A DNA stretch of 64,000 nt from contig NC_090783.1 of assembly GCF_040054535.1 (NCBI RefSeq), positions 3,141,501-3,205,500 on the forward strand, given 5' to 3'. The notes under the pieces are model-generated. The model searched no databases and was not told the origin of the DNA. It saw nothing but the letters and a program-made list of their open reading frames with translations. This stretch comes from Antennarius striatus. Lineage: Eukaryota; Chordata; Actinopteri; Lophiiformes; Antennariidae. Positions within the stretch are counted from its first letter, which is position 1. Every line of letters starts with the position of its first letter. The translations under genes were made by a program, and so were the position numbers. Of this stretch, positions 19,294-29,059 are shown piece by piece.

Positions 19294-20239
19294 CATGGAA
19301 GACAAACACACACACACACGGTGCAGCTGTACCTTGGGGACGTAGCAGTAGATAATCTGGTGTTAGTCGTCAACTATGAGGTGATCCAGCTCCCTGTTGG
19401 GGATCTGCTCAAATGTCCGAGTCCTTCTGGGGAATTCTACACCTTCCCTTCCTGAACACGTATCCGTGATCCTCCTCTTCCTCATCTCTTGTTCTCTTTC
19501 TCTGACAGTGTTATGACTACTCTCCTCCTCCTTATCCTCCCTTGTTTCCTCCTTCTTTCGTTCTTGTTTGCTCCTCCATTCCTCCTCTTCATATTTGTCT
19601 CCTGCTCCTCCACCCTCCTCGGGGACCAGTGTTGTCCCGGTTCTTCCTTCCACGATGGAGGAAGAACCGGTCTGGGATCTGCTGGTGGATAGAGAGTATG
19701 AACAGCTTGTAGAGGAAGAATCTGATTGAGGTAACTTCTGTTTGTGGGCCCTTAGCTGGTCGAGGATTAAACTGTCAATGCCATCCCAGTAGATGATGAT
19801 CAGAGAGATCATAACCAAAGACACCAGGATGAAGGCTGGTCGTTGATCCTGACATGTTACCATGGTTATAACAGGTCCAGAGCTGCAATTGTTAAAGAAG
19901 AGAAGATGAGGTCAGTTTGTCATCTGCAACTGATAGAAAGAGGAAGCCTAATTTCAGACATGTTCTTTTTTATTAGGGTGGCTGGAGAATAAATTAGATG
20001 AAGTGATTAAGTGACTATTATGAAAAAATACAAGCGGCTGTGGGTGTTTTTTTCTGCAGGTTTAAATTCTCAACCAGATCTAAATTCCCCTTAAGATTTC
20101 ATATTTGAAAAGTTTGATATTCTGGTTTTACTGTAGTGGGAGCAGTGACTCAAGAAAAATTTTAGCAATCAAAAAAAAAATCTTATTAAGATTTTTGTCA
20201 CAGAAGTTACTTTAAGACCCAAATTTTCTTTATAGTGTA

Positions 20240-20400
20240 CACACCCTCCATCCATCCATTTCCTTCCGCTTTATCCACCGCAGCAGTTCATGGGGAGCTG
20301 GAGCCTATCCCAGCTGGCATAGGGCGTGAGGCGGGGGACACTCCGGGCACGACGCCAGTGCGCCGCGGAGCCACACACAAAGACAGACAACCATGCACAC
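20240..20400 (-). repeat. Fish interspersed repeat fragment (TCCATCCATCC end)
   Basis: Starts with TCCATCCATCCATTTCCTTC and continues with GCTGGAGCCTATCCCAGCTG and GGCGGGGGACACTC, a repeat widely seen in teleost genomes. A short related fragment is at about 36990-37034. The class (SINE or MITE) is not decided here. Confidence 0.6.
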
Positions 20401-20628
20401 ATACACTTGAGTGTACGAACAGGTATTGCAAATTAAATATGTCATAATCACTTTTGGAAATGTTCCAAGGGAGGAATTAAAAACAACAATGCTCAATATA
20501 TTACTGTAGAAACTTGTCACCTAAAGTTCACTTAGTTCTGATGAAGAGTCCTTTAATGTCTCAAAAGATTTTTTTAAAAATCTATTTCTAGAAAAGCCAC
20601 ACCTGAATTTTTTTTTTAATTAAAAAAA

Positions 20629-20833
20629 AGTAATCCCTCGTTTATTTCACCGCATTTAGTAGGTTGTCATGTGATACTGTACTCGCATTCGCATATCAGT
20701 ATAGGGAGGGTTCATAAATATTTAAATTACCAAAAATAATAAAGTAAATAGTTTGTCACTATATCACAGAAATTCATTTTTCATGGGTGGTCCTGGAACG
20801 CATTAACCGCGAGTAACAAGGAATTACTGTATA
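20629..20833. mobile_element. Tigger-type MITE with terminal inverted repeats
   Basis: Left end TAATCCCTCGTTTATTTCAC and right end GCGAGTAACAAGGAATTACT are imperfect inverted copies. The interior has GGGAGGGTTCATAAATATTT. Related copies are at about 15410-15530 and 33440-33640 (reverse orientation) and 27034-27185 (same orientation). It is non-autonomous. Confidence 0.6.
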
Positions 20834-21424
20834 GCTTATATTTGTAAGGCTATAACTTCCGAGAAACGGCTATAGAACTGCTACAAGACAAAACCTGACA
20901 AATTTGTTCCTTGGGCTGTTGGGCTCAGAAATGGTCTCTTTATGCATTATTAAAACATCTGATGGAAAAATGTTTATCACACCCAAACTGCCTTCTGATC
21001 GGTAGATAACTTACATTTCATGATAAATTCAGGTTTACAGAATCTTTCAAATGTGTGAGAAATAACAGCTCACAAGGTTTATTTCTGAAAATCTTTTGTA
21101 GACTCCCTTGATGCTCAGAACTGGCAATGATTAGCTTTAACAACTGATGTTCTGAATACATTGTGAATGAGTGGACTAACAAGTCAGTCAGAATCCTGCC
21201 CCAACTCCTCCGTGTTGTTCCTGTCCTCTTTGGTATGTTTCAGTCACACTGTGTGACAACACCCAGTACAGGTTTCTTGTCTGCTTTGTAACAAAGAGGT
21301 TCTGCCTCTTAACCCTATAGGACTCTGAAGGAAATACTGTACTCTGAATTTCAAAGCTTCAACCTTGCAGTCTTATTGGAGGACATAACAAAAAGTATTT
21401 TCTTTTGTAATGTTTTGCAATATC

Positions 21425-21610
21425 TGTGTAGGTTCTCAGTTATCCAGGTCATGGTTATCCAAAGCTGTTTAAGTCAATCCACTGGACGTTAAGAAAGTTC
21501 TTGAGGACGTTTCGTCTCTCATCCAAGAGACTTCTTCAGTTCTGAAGGTGGCTGATCATGTCCCAGCTTATTAACCCTGTGGGGTGTGGTCAGTGCTATT
21601 CACATTTGCA
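21425..21610. repeat. Unclassified fish interspersed repeat
   Basis: A block containing GTTATCCAGGTCATGG, GACGTTTCGTCTCTCATCCA and GAGACTTCTTCAGTTCTGA, which I know only as a common interspersed motif in fish. Its class is not resolved. It lies directly left of an LTR retroelement fossil. Confidence 0.35.
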
Positions 21611-21638
21611 CGACCATCGTTGAAACCCGTCTGGCTCT

Positions 21639-22603
21639 TTAACGATTGTTACTGCGAGGCAGTATGGACAGTGGGGACGCAGAGTCGACAATCAGGTCCA
21701 TAGCATGGGCTGGTGAGTCTGAGGGTTGGATCTTGACATTGCACTTTATTTTATCTGGCGTACAGGCAGTCTCTTGAATGCGCAGAACAGTCAATTCAGG
21801 AACCTCCACTTCCCTCACTTGATGGGTAGAAGTAGAGCGGCAAACACGGGCGAAATGTCCCTTCTTGTGACATGATTTGCATGTAGCTTTAGCAGCAGGA
21901 CATGAGGGAGCATTTGCAAGGTGACAGTCAGATGCACGGGAGGACTTTCCAGTAGCAGCAGTAGGTGAAGGTGCATGTGTGGATGGTTTGCTCTGTTGCC
22001 GTGGTCGGAATGATTTCTTTTGCACTGCTTGTACTTGTAGGCTAGGTTTATCTCCAGCCATGCATTTAGCCTGTTTAGCTGCAGACTCAATCTGTGTAGC
22101 AATTGTCATGGCCCTGTTTAGAGTAAGATTAGGCTCCAGTAGTAATTTCTCCCTAATATGGACATTTGTGACATATTGAATAAGCTGATCGCGCAGCATC
22201 TCATCAGCCTTATCCCCAAAGTCACATGTGGGCCTTGTGTTCTTTTTCTGAATGTGTGGCGTTCCACTACCACATTAGTCATCGGTATGAAGTGAGCTTT
22301 CAATGCTGTAACAGCAGAATCATATGTATCACTTATATCCAGCAGTGAGTGAAAGATCCTCTGTCCTTCTGTTCCAATGCAGTGAAGTCGTACAGCTCTC
22401 TTTCTGGCAGCAGGCCATGCATTCCCTGTTGCATTTATGACCAGCAGATAGTTGTCAAAAACTCGCAACCATGTCTTGAATGGCAGGTGGGTTACCTCGT
22501 CGCCAATTCGTAGAGGTGGACGGTTAGAATGAAGAGACTGTAGACATGGTTCTATTTCAATCGACAATTCTTTGTTTTTCGTGTTAGCATCCCTTCCCAT
22601 CAT
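21639..22603 (-). mobile_element. Gypsy-like LTR retrotransposon fossil, gag and start of protease
   Basis: Minus-strand frames encode a retrotransposon gag with a CCHC zinc knuckle (CKSCHKKGHFARVC), and at the left end the beginning of an aspartic protease (DLIVDSASPLSILP). No reverse transcriptase, integrase or LTR pair is recognisable around it. It is an old, broken, internal fragment. Confidence 0.75.
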
Positions 22604-22828
22604 CGCATGACTCTCACTTTTCCTCTCTTTTCTTCACGTCATCCCATAGGACCCCTACAGGCAGGCTTCCCACAGGGACACCATGTGGTGCAAAACAGTA
22701 GTGCACGCATTCAAATACTGTGTAGCCTAAACAGTATAACGGGACACAACAGCATTCATTCTTCATTCCGCACTGACTCCGAAATAAATAAAACAGAAGT
22801 AATATCAATTATTTTTTTATACTGTGTG

Positions 22829-22892
22829 GCCCGGTACCAAATGACCCACGGTCCGGTCCGCGGCCCGGGGGTTGGGGACCACTGTTCTAACG
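22829..22892. mobile_element. hAT-like element terminal fragment
   Basis: Carries GGCCCGGTACC, GTCCGGTCCGCGGCCCGGGG and GTTGGGGACCACTG, the terminal sequence of a hAT family common in fish. Only one end is visible. The other end and any transposase were not found. Confidence 0.5.
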
Positions 22893-23021
22893 GGTAATAT
22901 TAGCTTTGCATATGGTGACAGCTCATAACACACCCTGATATAAATGCACTGACTATGGGACAGCTAAGAACTGGGGTTTTTAGTTTAGTTTTAGTTATGG
23001 TTCACCATGCTTCACCATGCT

Positions 23022-23335
23022 GCACAGTGGTGCAGTGGGTAGCGCTGTCTCTGCGCAGCAAGGTGGTTCCGGTTTCGCGTGTCTACGTGGATTCTGAAGA
23101 GCAAAAACATGTTCTTTAGGTGAATTGGCTACTATGAAATTGCCTGTAGGTGTGAGTGTGTGAGTGAGCATTTGTTTGTGTCTGCATGTGGTCCACGGTT
23201 CACTGGCGTCCCGCTGGAGTCTATCCCCTGCTTCACACCTCCAGTCGGCTAGGATGAGCTCCAGCACCCACGCGACCCGGGACAGAGGACAAAAAGCGGG
23301 TATAGAAAATGAATAAACGGAGAAACAACTGAAAC
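23022..23335 (+). mobile_element. tRNA-derived SINE-like repeat
   Basis: Begins with CAGTGGTGCAGTGGGTAGCG, similar to an A-box. Continues with CAAAAACATGTTCTTTAGG, AAATTGCCTGTAGGTGTGAG and GGATGAGCTCCAGC, and ends GAAAATGAATAAACGG. This is the layout of a very common teleost short repeat. It abuts the 3' flank of chst12-like copy 3. Confidence 0.6.
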
Positions 23336-23436
23336 AAACAATATCATACATCGGTCTGCAAAGGCATTCACTGGCTTTGCATAGGGGGAGGAGGAGTACA
23401 TGGAGAGCTGGGCCCAGGCCTTTGGTTGCATGTGGT

Positions 23437-24461
23437 CTACTGGAGGAGCACACTGTCAGGTTTGGGATAGCCAAATAGCTTGAAGTCTGGTTCATACAGC
23501 TGGTACAGCTTTCTCCTCATTTTTATGGGAATCTTGGAAAACCAGTCTCTTTCCCAGTTCATTGTCGTGGGGTTTTTGTAAATCGAAGGGAAGTGTATGA
23601 TATCATCCACTTCCAGAAGCTTCAGTAGGTGCTTTGCATCTGTTTCCAGGGTTTCAACTTGTCCGATGAAGTCATACTTCACCTGACATGGATGGCACAG
23701 ACGATACACCTGACATACATAAGAAGCAGACATGGGATATAAAAATAGCATCTCAAAACATTAATCATTAGAACATGCAGAAGCAGAAAGAGGCTAAAAA
23801 GAAAGAAGTTAAAAAGAGAAGGCAAGTCTTCATAATCATACAGTCTGACACATGCCAACATTTGTGAGCGAGAAAATCCATGGACACCTGAATGGTTCAA
23901 ATGTCTGAATGAGAAGTTTGAACGTAGTACATGGAAAAAAGAAATTAAATCAATAGAATTTTATTCCTGAACTGAGAAACTTTTTTGTGTCATGTGCTAA
24001 AATGAGTATTCTGAAATTTATTCTTATTTTTTTAATGACTAATAATACAAAATTGTATTATTGCGTCATATGAAATGAGTAATCTCAACAGACTCATGTA
24101 TCACTCATAACAATAATGGGTGTGACATTTAGCTATTTGTATTGTGCTGCTGCGTGGGATGAATACCTGCCGCCAGTGTTCATTGAAGATACTCTTCCTC
24201 TCTGTCACTGGATCGATCAGGTATGAGATGAATTGCTGAAAGGTCGGTTTTATTCCTCTTGAAAACGCTTCAGCTGCCGACTTTGGTAAACTCCCAGACA
24301 CGTTGCCGTAACGACGGATCATGTCCAATCCAAAACTCCTGTAGAATTTCTCATTGGGCCTTGAAACAGAGACAAACACATCTACTTATTTCAAGAATGA
24401 AAGAGCTTCAGCTCTACCACAAAGGGAAGTAAATTCCCCAGCATGCACAAACACACTCTTA

Positions 24462-24506
<45 letters not shown>

Positions 24507-24860
24507 GCACACACGTTCTACCCATCCCTTAAAAGCAGCACACTTTTCAAACTTGTTCCTGAAGACTGAGATAAGTCGAACAAACGGGTCTCGAACAAAC
24601 AGAAACTTGGTGTAGTTCTGCAGCTTGAGTTCCATCAGTTGGCGAGAGAGAGAGCTATCATGATTCCAAAAGCTGGGAACACAAAGACATATATATATTC
24701 GTATGTATATATGTATGTATGTTTATACATGTGTAACATACATACAAATATAATTGTCATGAACACTGGGATTTAATGAAAAAGCACAATCAATTTTAGA
24801 ACATAGAGATAACAGGCAGTTCAAGTCCTTTCGCATTTTGAAAATTCTTTCAATAAATGT

Positions 24861-24905
<45 letters not shown>

Positions 24906-25108
24906 GTACTTGGCAAAGGTGAGGTAGATGGAAGACTTATGTACGAGGTCAGCAGGTACAGTTTGTGGGTCGGTGTAGGGTTTTCCTGAGGAAGGGGAGA
25001 TGAGGGACTGAGACAGAACCACCATCACTCTCTTCCAGTTGGTGCATGCTACCTGGACAAAGACGGGAGGAAGGGAAGACGACAAGAGGCACAGTGAACT
25101 TGTGTGTA

Positions 25109-25197
<89 letters not shown>

Positions 25198-25727
25198 TGC
25201 AGCTGTACCTTGGGGACGTAGCAGTAGATAATCCGGTGTTTGTCGTCCACTATGAGGTGATTCAAGTCCCTGTCGGGGATCTGCTCAAATGCCCGAGTCC
25301 TTCCGGGGAATTCTAGACCTTCCCTTCCTGAACACATATCCGTGATCCTCCTCTTCCTCATCTCTTGTTCTCTTTCTCTGACAGTGTAATTACTCCTCTC
25401 CTTCTCCACATCGTCCCTTGTTTCCTCTTTCTTTTGTTCTTGTTTGCTCCTCCGTTCCTCCTCTCCATGTTCGTCTCCTGCTCCTCCACCCACCTCGGGG
25501 ACCAGTGTTGTCCTGGAGGTAGTAGTGTTCACCGTTGAGGAAGAACTGGTGTGGGATCTGCTGGTGAATCTGGAGTATGAACGGCTTGTAGAGGAATAAT
25601 TCTGTTTGGGGTTCCGTAACTGGTTAAAGTTCAGACCCTCAGTTTGATACCAGTAGACGATGATCAGAGGGATTGTAACCAAAAACCCTAGGATGAATGC
25701 TGTTCGTAGACCCTGCCCTGTTACCAT
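23437..25727 (-). CDS. Carbohydrate sulfotransferase 12-like, copy 3, intact, 5 exons
   Basis: Exons: 25209-25727, 24910-25052, 24544-24672, 24167-24359, 23437-23709. The lengths (519, 143, 129, 193, 273) and phases equal those of copy 1, again giving 418 codons. It keeps the membrane anchor (FLVTIPLIIVYW), the 5' phosphosulfate loop [12 protein letters not shown] and the 3' phosphate site [13 protein letters not shown]. It differs from copy 1 at the start of exon 3 (NFWNHDSSLSRQLM against [14 protein letters not shown]) and in the stem. Intron 1 is 156 bp and mostly a (GT)n tract starting 14 bases after the donor. No lesion was found, so it is probably a working paralogue, with substrate unknown. 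The promoter-side sequence right of 25727 matches that of copies 2, 4 and 5. Confidence 0.88.
24863..25194. repeat. (GT/CA)n tracts flanking exon 2 of chst12-like copy 3
   Basis: A (GT)n tract at about 24863-24904 lies just downstream (in gene sense) of exon 2, and a (CA)n tract at about 25110-25194 fills most of intron 1. Equivalent tracts are present at the same places in copies 1 and 4, so the repeats predate the duplications. Confidence 0.9.
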
Positions 25728-25861
25728 GGTTATGTCACGTCCAGAGCTGCGATTGGTGCAGAAAAGAGAATGAGGTCAGCTTGTCATCTCCAACTGTAAG
25801 AAAGGGGAAGCCTAACTTCAAACTCGTTCTTTTTTACTAGGGCACTTGGAGAATAAGTGAA

Positions 25862-26673
25862 ATGAATAGACTTTCCCCCGGAGGCTGAGGAGTATGATAC
25901 CCCTATAGTTGGAACACACCCTCCGGTCCCCCTTTTTGAAGAGAAGAACCACCACCCTGGTCTGCCAATCCAGTGGCACTGTCCCTGATCGCAATGTGAT
26001 GTTACAGAGACGTGTCAACCATGCATTTCGTGTCCCTGCATTTCCAGAGACTTGAGCTACTCAGAGCAAATCTCATCCACCCCTGGTGCTTTACCACCAA
26101 GGAGTTTGGCAACCACCTCAGTGGCTTCAGCTTGGGTGATGGACGAGTCCACCTCTGAGACCCTAGCATCCACTTCCTCTGTGTGAGACATGGTAGTGGG
26201 ATTGAGGAGTTAATCAAAGTATTCTTTCCACCGCCCAACAATATCCTCAGTCGAGGTCAGCAGCTCTCTGCCTCTACTGTAAACAGTGTTGGCTGTGCAC
26301 CGCTTTCCTCTCCTGAGGTGCTGAACGGTTTGCCAGAATTTCTTTGAGGTTGACCGATAGTCCTCCTCCATAGCCTACCCGAACTCCTCCTAAACCCGAG
26401 TTTTTGCCTCCGTGACTACTTGGCCTGCAATATGCCTGGCCTAACTGTACCTGTCAGCTGCCTCTGGAGTCCCACAATTCAACAACATTCAACAAGACTC
26501 CTTCTTCAGCTTGACAGCATCCCGTCTTCCAGTGTCCACCATCGTTTTCGGGGGTTACCAACTCAACAAGCACCACAGACCTTGCGACTACATTCCTGAG
26601 CAAACATTTTGACAATGGAGTTTGAGAACCTGGTCCACTCTGACTCAATTTCCCTTGGGATCATTAAAGTATA

Positions 26674-26705
<32 letters not shown>

Positions 26706-26990
26706 AATGTCCCCCAGCCTCCTGTAGGGTCTGGGAGAAGCTCCCCCAGAGGCGGGAGTTGAAGACTGCACTGACAAAGGGTTTTGACAGACGTTCCCAA
26801 CAGACTCTCAAAATATGTTTGGGCCTTCCAAGTCTGTCTGGCCTCCTGCTCTGCCAGTGGATCCAGCTCACCACCGGGTGGTGATCAGTCGACAACTTTG
26901 CCCACTCTTCACCGGAGTGTTCAAGACACTCGGGGAGGTACAGACGCAGCGCACTTCTGGGTATTAAAGAAACACTTTTCTTTAATACAA
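25862..26990 (-). mobile_element. LINE fragment with reverse transcriptase motifs, family not assigned
   Basis: Minus-strand pieces read TDHHPVVSWIHWQSRRPDR with PKHILRVCWERL (linker after the endonuclease) and RSGTVPLDWQTRVVVLLFKK with SNYRGIILLSL (start of the RT domain). It is interrupted by lesions and by a short insertion at 26650-26703. Shorter pieces of the same element lie at 34.79 and 38.93 kb at equivalent places in the neighbouring units, so the insertion is older than the last duplications. Confidence 0.75.
26650..26703 (+). mobile_element. Severely 5'-truncated LINE tail nested in another LINE
   Basis: A 54-bp insertion of only TTCCCTTGGGATCATTAAAG plus a (TATC)n tail, flanked by the direct repeat TCAAT (26645-26649 and 26704-26708). 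The tail resembles that of the Rex1-like copies in this window. Confidence 0.6.
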
Positions 26991-27033
26991 TAGTATTTGA
27001 AAGCATGGGAAAAGGTAATACATATACAGTATA

Positions 27034-27185
27034 AGGTGGTTTAGTATCAGCATAGGGAGGGTTCATAAATGTTTAAATTACCGTAAATAATGAAATAATT
27101 TGTTGCAAAATTGCAGAATTTCGTTTTTCCCGGGTGGTCCTGGAACTCATTAACCGAAAGTAACAAGGGAATACAGTGCTGTAGT
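27034..27185. mobile_element. Tigger-type MITE copy
   Basis: Matches the element at 20.63-20.83 kb, including GCATAGGGAGGGTTCATAAA and CGGGTGGTCCTGGAACTCAT, truncated at its left side. From here to about 28090 I see no gene; the sequence is AT-rich unit flank shared in part with 20.9-21.1 kb. Confidence 0.55.
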
Positions 27186-28090
27186 GGTTTTTACATGTGA
27201 TTGCAATAGTACACATAAACACTGAATCCATCTGCTGCTCCTCACCTGTCAAATTTTAGAACTCTATCATCCACCAGTTTAAAATTTCCCCTCCCCTACT
27301 ATAGGGGAGGAAAAGCAACAAACACTCCACTCACGGTTGTCTAACAGGTTTGCCTCACTTGGGCTTGGGCTTATATTCAAATTTTCATGTATCTCCACTT
27401 GATATTTTGTTTGGATTGAGAATGCATTCCACCTTAGCAACAAATGCTTTGGGCTGTTGATAAATGTCATTTTGGTATGTGGATGAATATTTCGTATGTT
27501 GTTAGATCACTTCATCTGACTGTACAGTGTCCTGTAGATTTTATACACACCAGGAAATGTTCAGTTCCAGTATTTTTTTTGCATGCGAAGCTCTAATCTG
27601 TAACTGGCTGAAACACTTACTCCAAACCCTTATCGACGCACAATCTGACCTTTCTGGCCTCATTAAATTATAAATCTCAATGAATGACACAAGACTTTAT
27701 TTTGGTACGAGAAACACCATCTACAGACTTTTGCTGAGACATTTCTGATTCCAATCGATCAACTACAAGTTAAGTTTTTACTTGTTTTTTAGACAACTTG
27801 GATAAGCAACAAACTTTTGTCAGGGGCTGTGTATGGATAATAAATCTCCTTTACTTGTGTCACTATTTTAACATGTATTTCTATTTTTATTTCTATTCCT
27901 ATTTCTATGCCTACTATTATTTCTATTTGTGGCTGGCACTGGAATCTTGATTGTTTGAGGGTGCAGGAGTTGACTCTTTATGCATTTTTAAAGCATTTGA
28001 TGGGAAAATGTTCAGCTCACCTAAACTGCCTCTTGATAGATAACTTAGATTTTATGATAAATTCAGGTGTAAAGAATCTTTCAAAAGATT

Positions 28091-28416
28091 GAGGCCCCGT
28101 CCACACGGTGCCGGAACTTTTTGAAAACGCAAATTTTTCCACACGACAGCATTTTCAAAAAGATCTCCATCCACACGTATCTGCATCAGTGCGTTGATCA
28201 ACACACAGGGATACAATTCCCGGATAGAAAAAATTACAGATACACCGTCCACACGACAACAAAGACCCAGCGTTTTCAAAAAATTTCACCTCGGCCAGCG
28301 TTTTCAAAAACTTGCATTTTCGTCCGGGATATCAGCGTTATCGTGTAGACGGGAGGCATAAACACAACAAAAAAGTCGCGTTTCAAAAAGCTCTGGCATC
28401 GTGTGGACGGGGCCTC
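28091..28416. mobile_element. MITE with long terminal inverted repeats
   Basis: The left end GAGGCCCCGTCCACACGGTG and the right end, read on the other strand as GAGGCCCCGTCCACACGATG, match over about 27 bp with few differences. The interior has repeated CGTTTTCAAAAA motifs in both orientations and can form a long hairpin. No coding capacity. Probably hAT-type. Confidence 0.75.
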
Positions 28417-28839
28417 AGAATGGACACTTTACCAGCACATGACACACAAATAACAGTTCACAAGTTATATTTCTGATGATATTTTGTAGACTCCCTTGAT
28501 GCTCAGAACTGGCAATAATCAGAGTTTAACAACTGATGTTCTTAATGTATTGTGAATGGGTCGACTTACTGATCAATCAGAAATCCTGTCCTGACTCCTC
28601 CGTGGTGTTCCTATCCTCTTGGGTATGTTTCTATCACACTGTGATCCGACACACACATCGGGTTTGTTACGAGTTTGTAGAGTCAGTTTTTCTTGTTTGC
28701 TGTGTAACACAGGTCCTGCCTCTTAACTCTTTATAGGACTCTCATTAAAATACTCTGAAATTCAAAACCTCAACCTTACAGTCTGGATTCTCGTGAAAAG
28801 AGGCTGGGATTAGAGAGTGTATAAATATATTTGAACTTT

Positions 28840-28985
28840 AATATTTCTTCAGATCCTTCTTCCTCATCTGAAAGAGGCAGATGGATGTACAATGAAAAAG
28901 ATGATTCTACAGAATCAGAATCAGGAGCTGGAAAGGAGCGGTCCTACGAGGTGTCAGAAAAGATTTTGGACATGATGGAAAAATG
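28840..28985 (-). pseudogene. Relic of eif3b exon 16 and flanking intron
   Basis: The stretch TATTTCTTCAGATCCTTCTT followed by GAGGCAGAT matches the end of eif3b exon 16 at 41757-41796, and the next about 100 bp match eif3b intron 15 (AATCAGGAGC, TACGAGGTGTCAGAAAAG). The rest of the exon and gene is absent. It therefore marks a duplication boundary inside the chst12-like array. Confidence 0.75.
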
Positions 28986-29059
28986 CATAACATAACATCA
29001 CATAACATTTTAACACAGTTGATGACAGAGTATACTAGGATATAAGAATCTACATCTGC

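Larger units (their letters stand above)
14941..19863 (-). pseudogene. Carbohydrate sulfotransferase 12-like, copy 2, decayed
   Basis: Relic of the same five-exon gene. Exon 1 (about 19335-19863) still encodes the membrane anchor and stem, but a stop replaces Lys after HLIVDD. Exon 2, which carries the 5' phosphosulfate loop, is absent, and a Rex1-like LINE fragment lies in its place. Exon 3 (18091-18219) has an Arg-to-stop change in the 3' phosphate site (after EPFV). Exon 4 has lost its 3' part and is cut by two elements; its pieces are 16538-16600 and 17105 to about 17160. Exon 5 (14941 to about 15207) has lost 4 bp near 15193, which breaks the frame just after the conserved splice site. 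Several independent lesions make it clearly non-functional. Confidence 0.9.

Noticed and set aside
24354-24569. Plus-strand frames over chst12-like exons
   Set aside because: They run opposite to well-supported minus-strand exons and contain a CA repeat.
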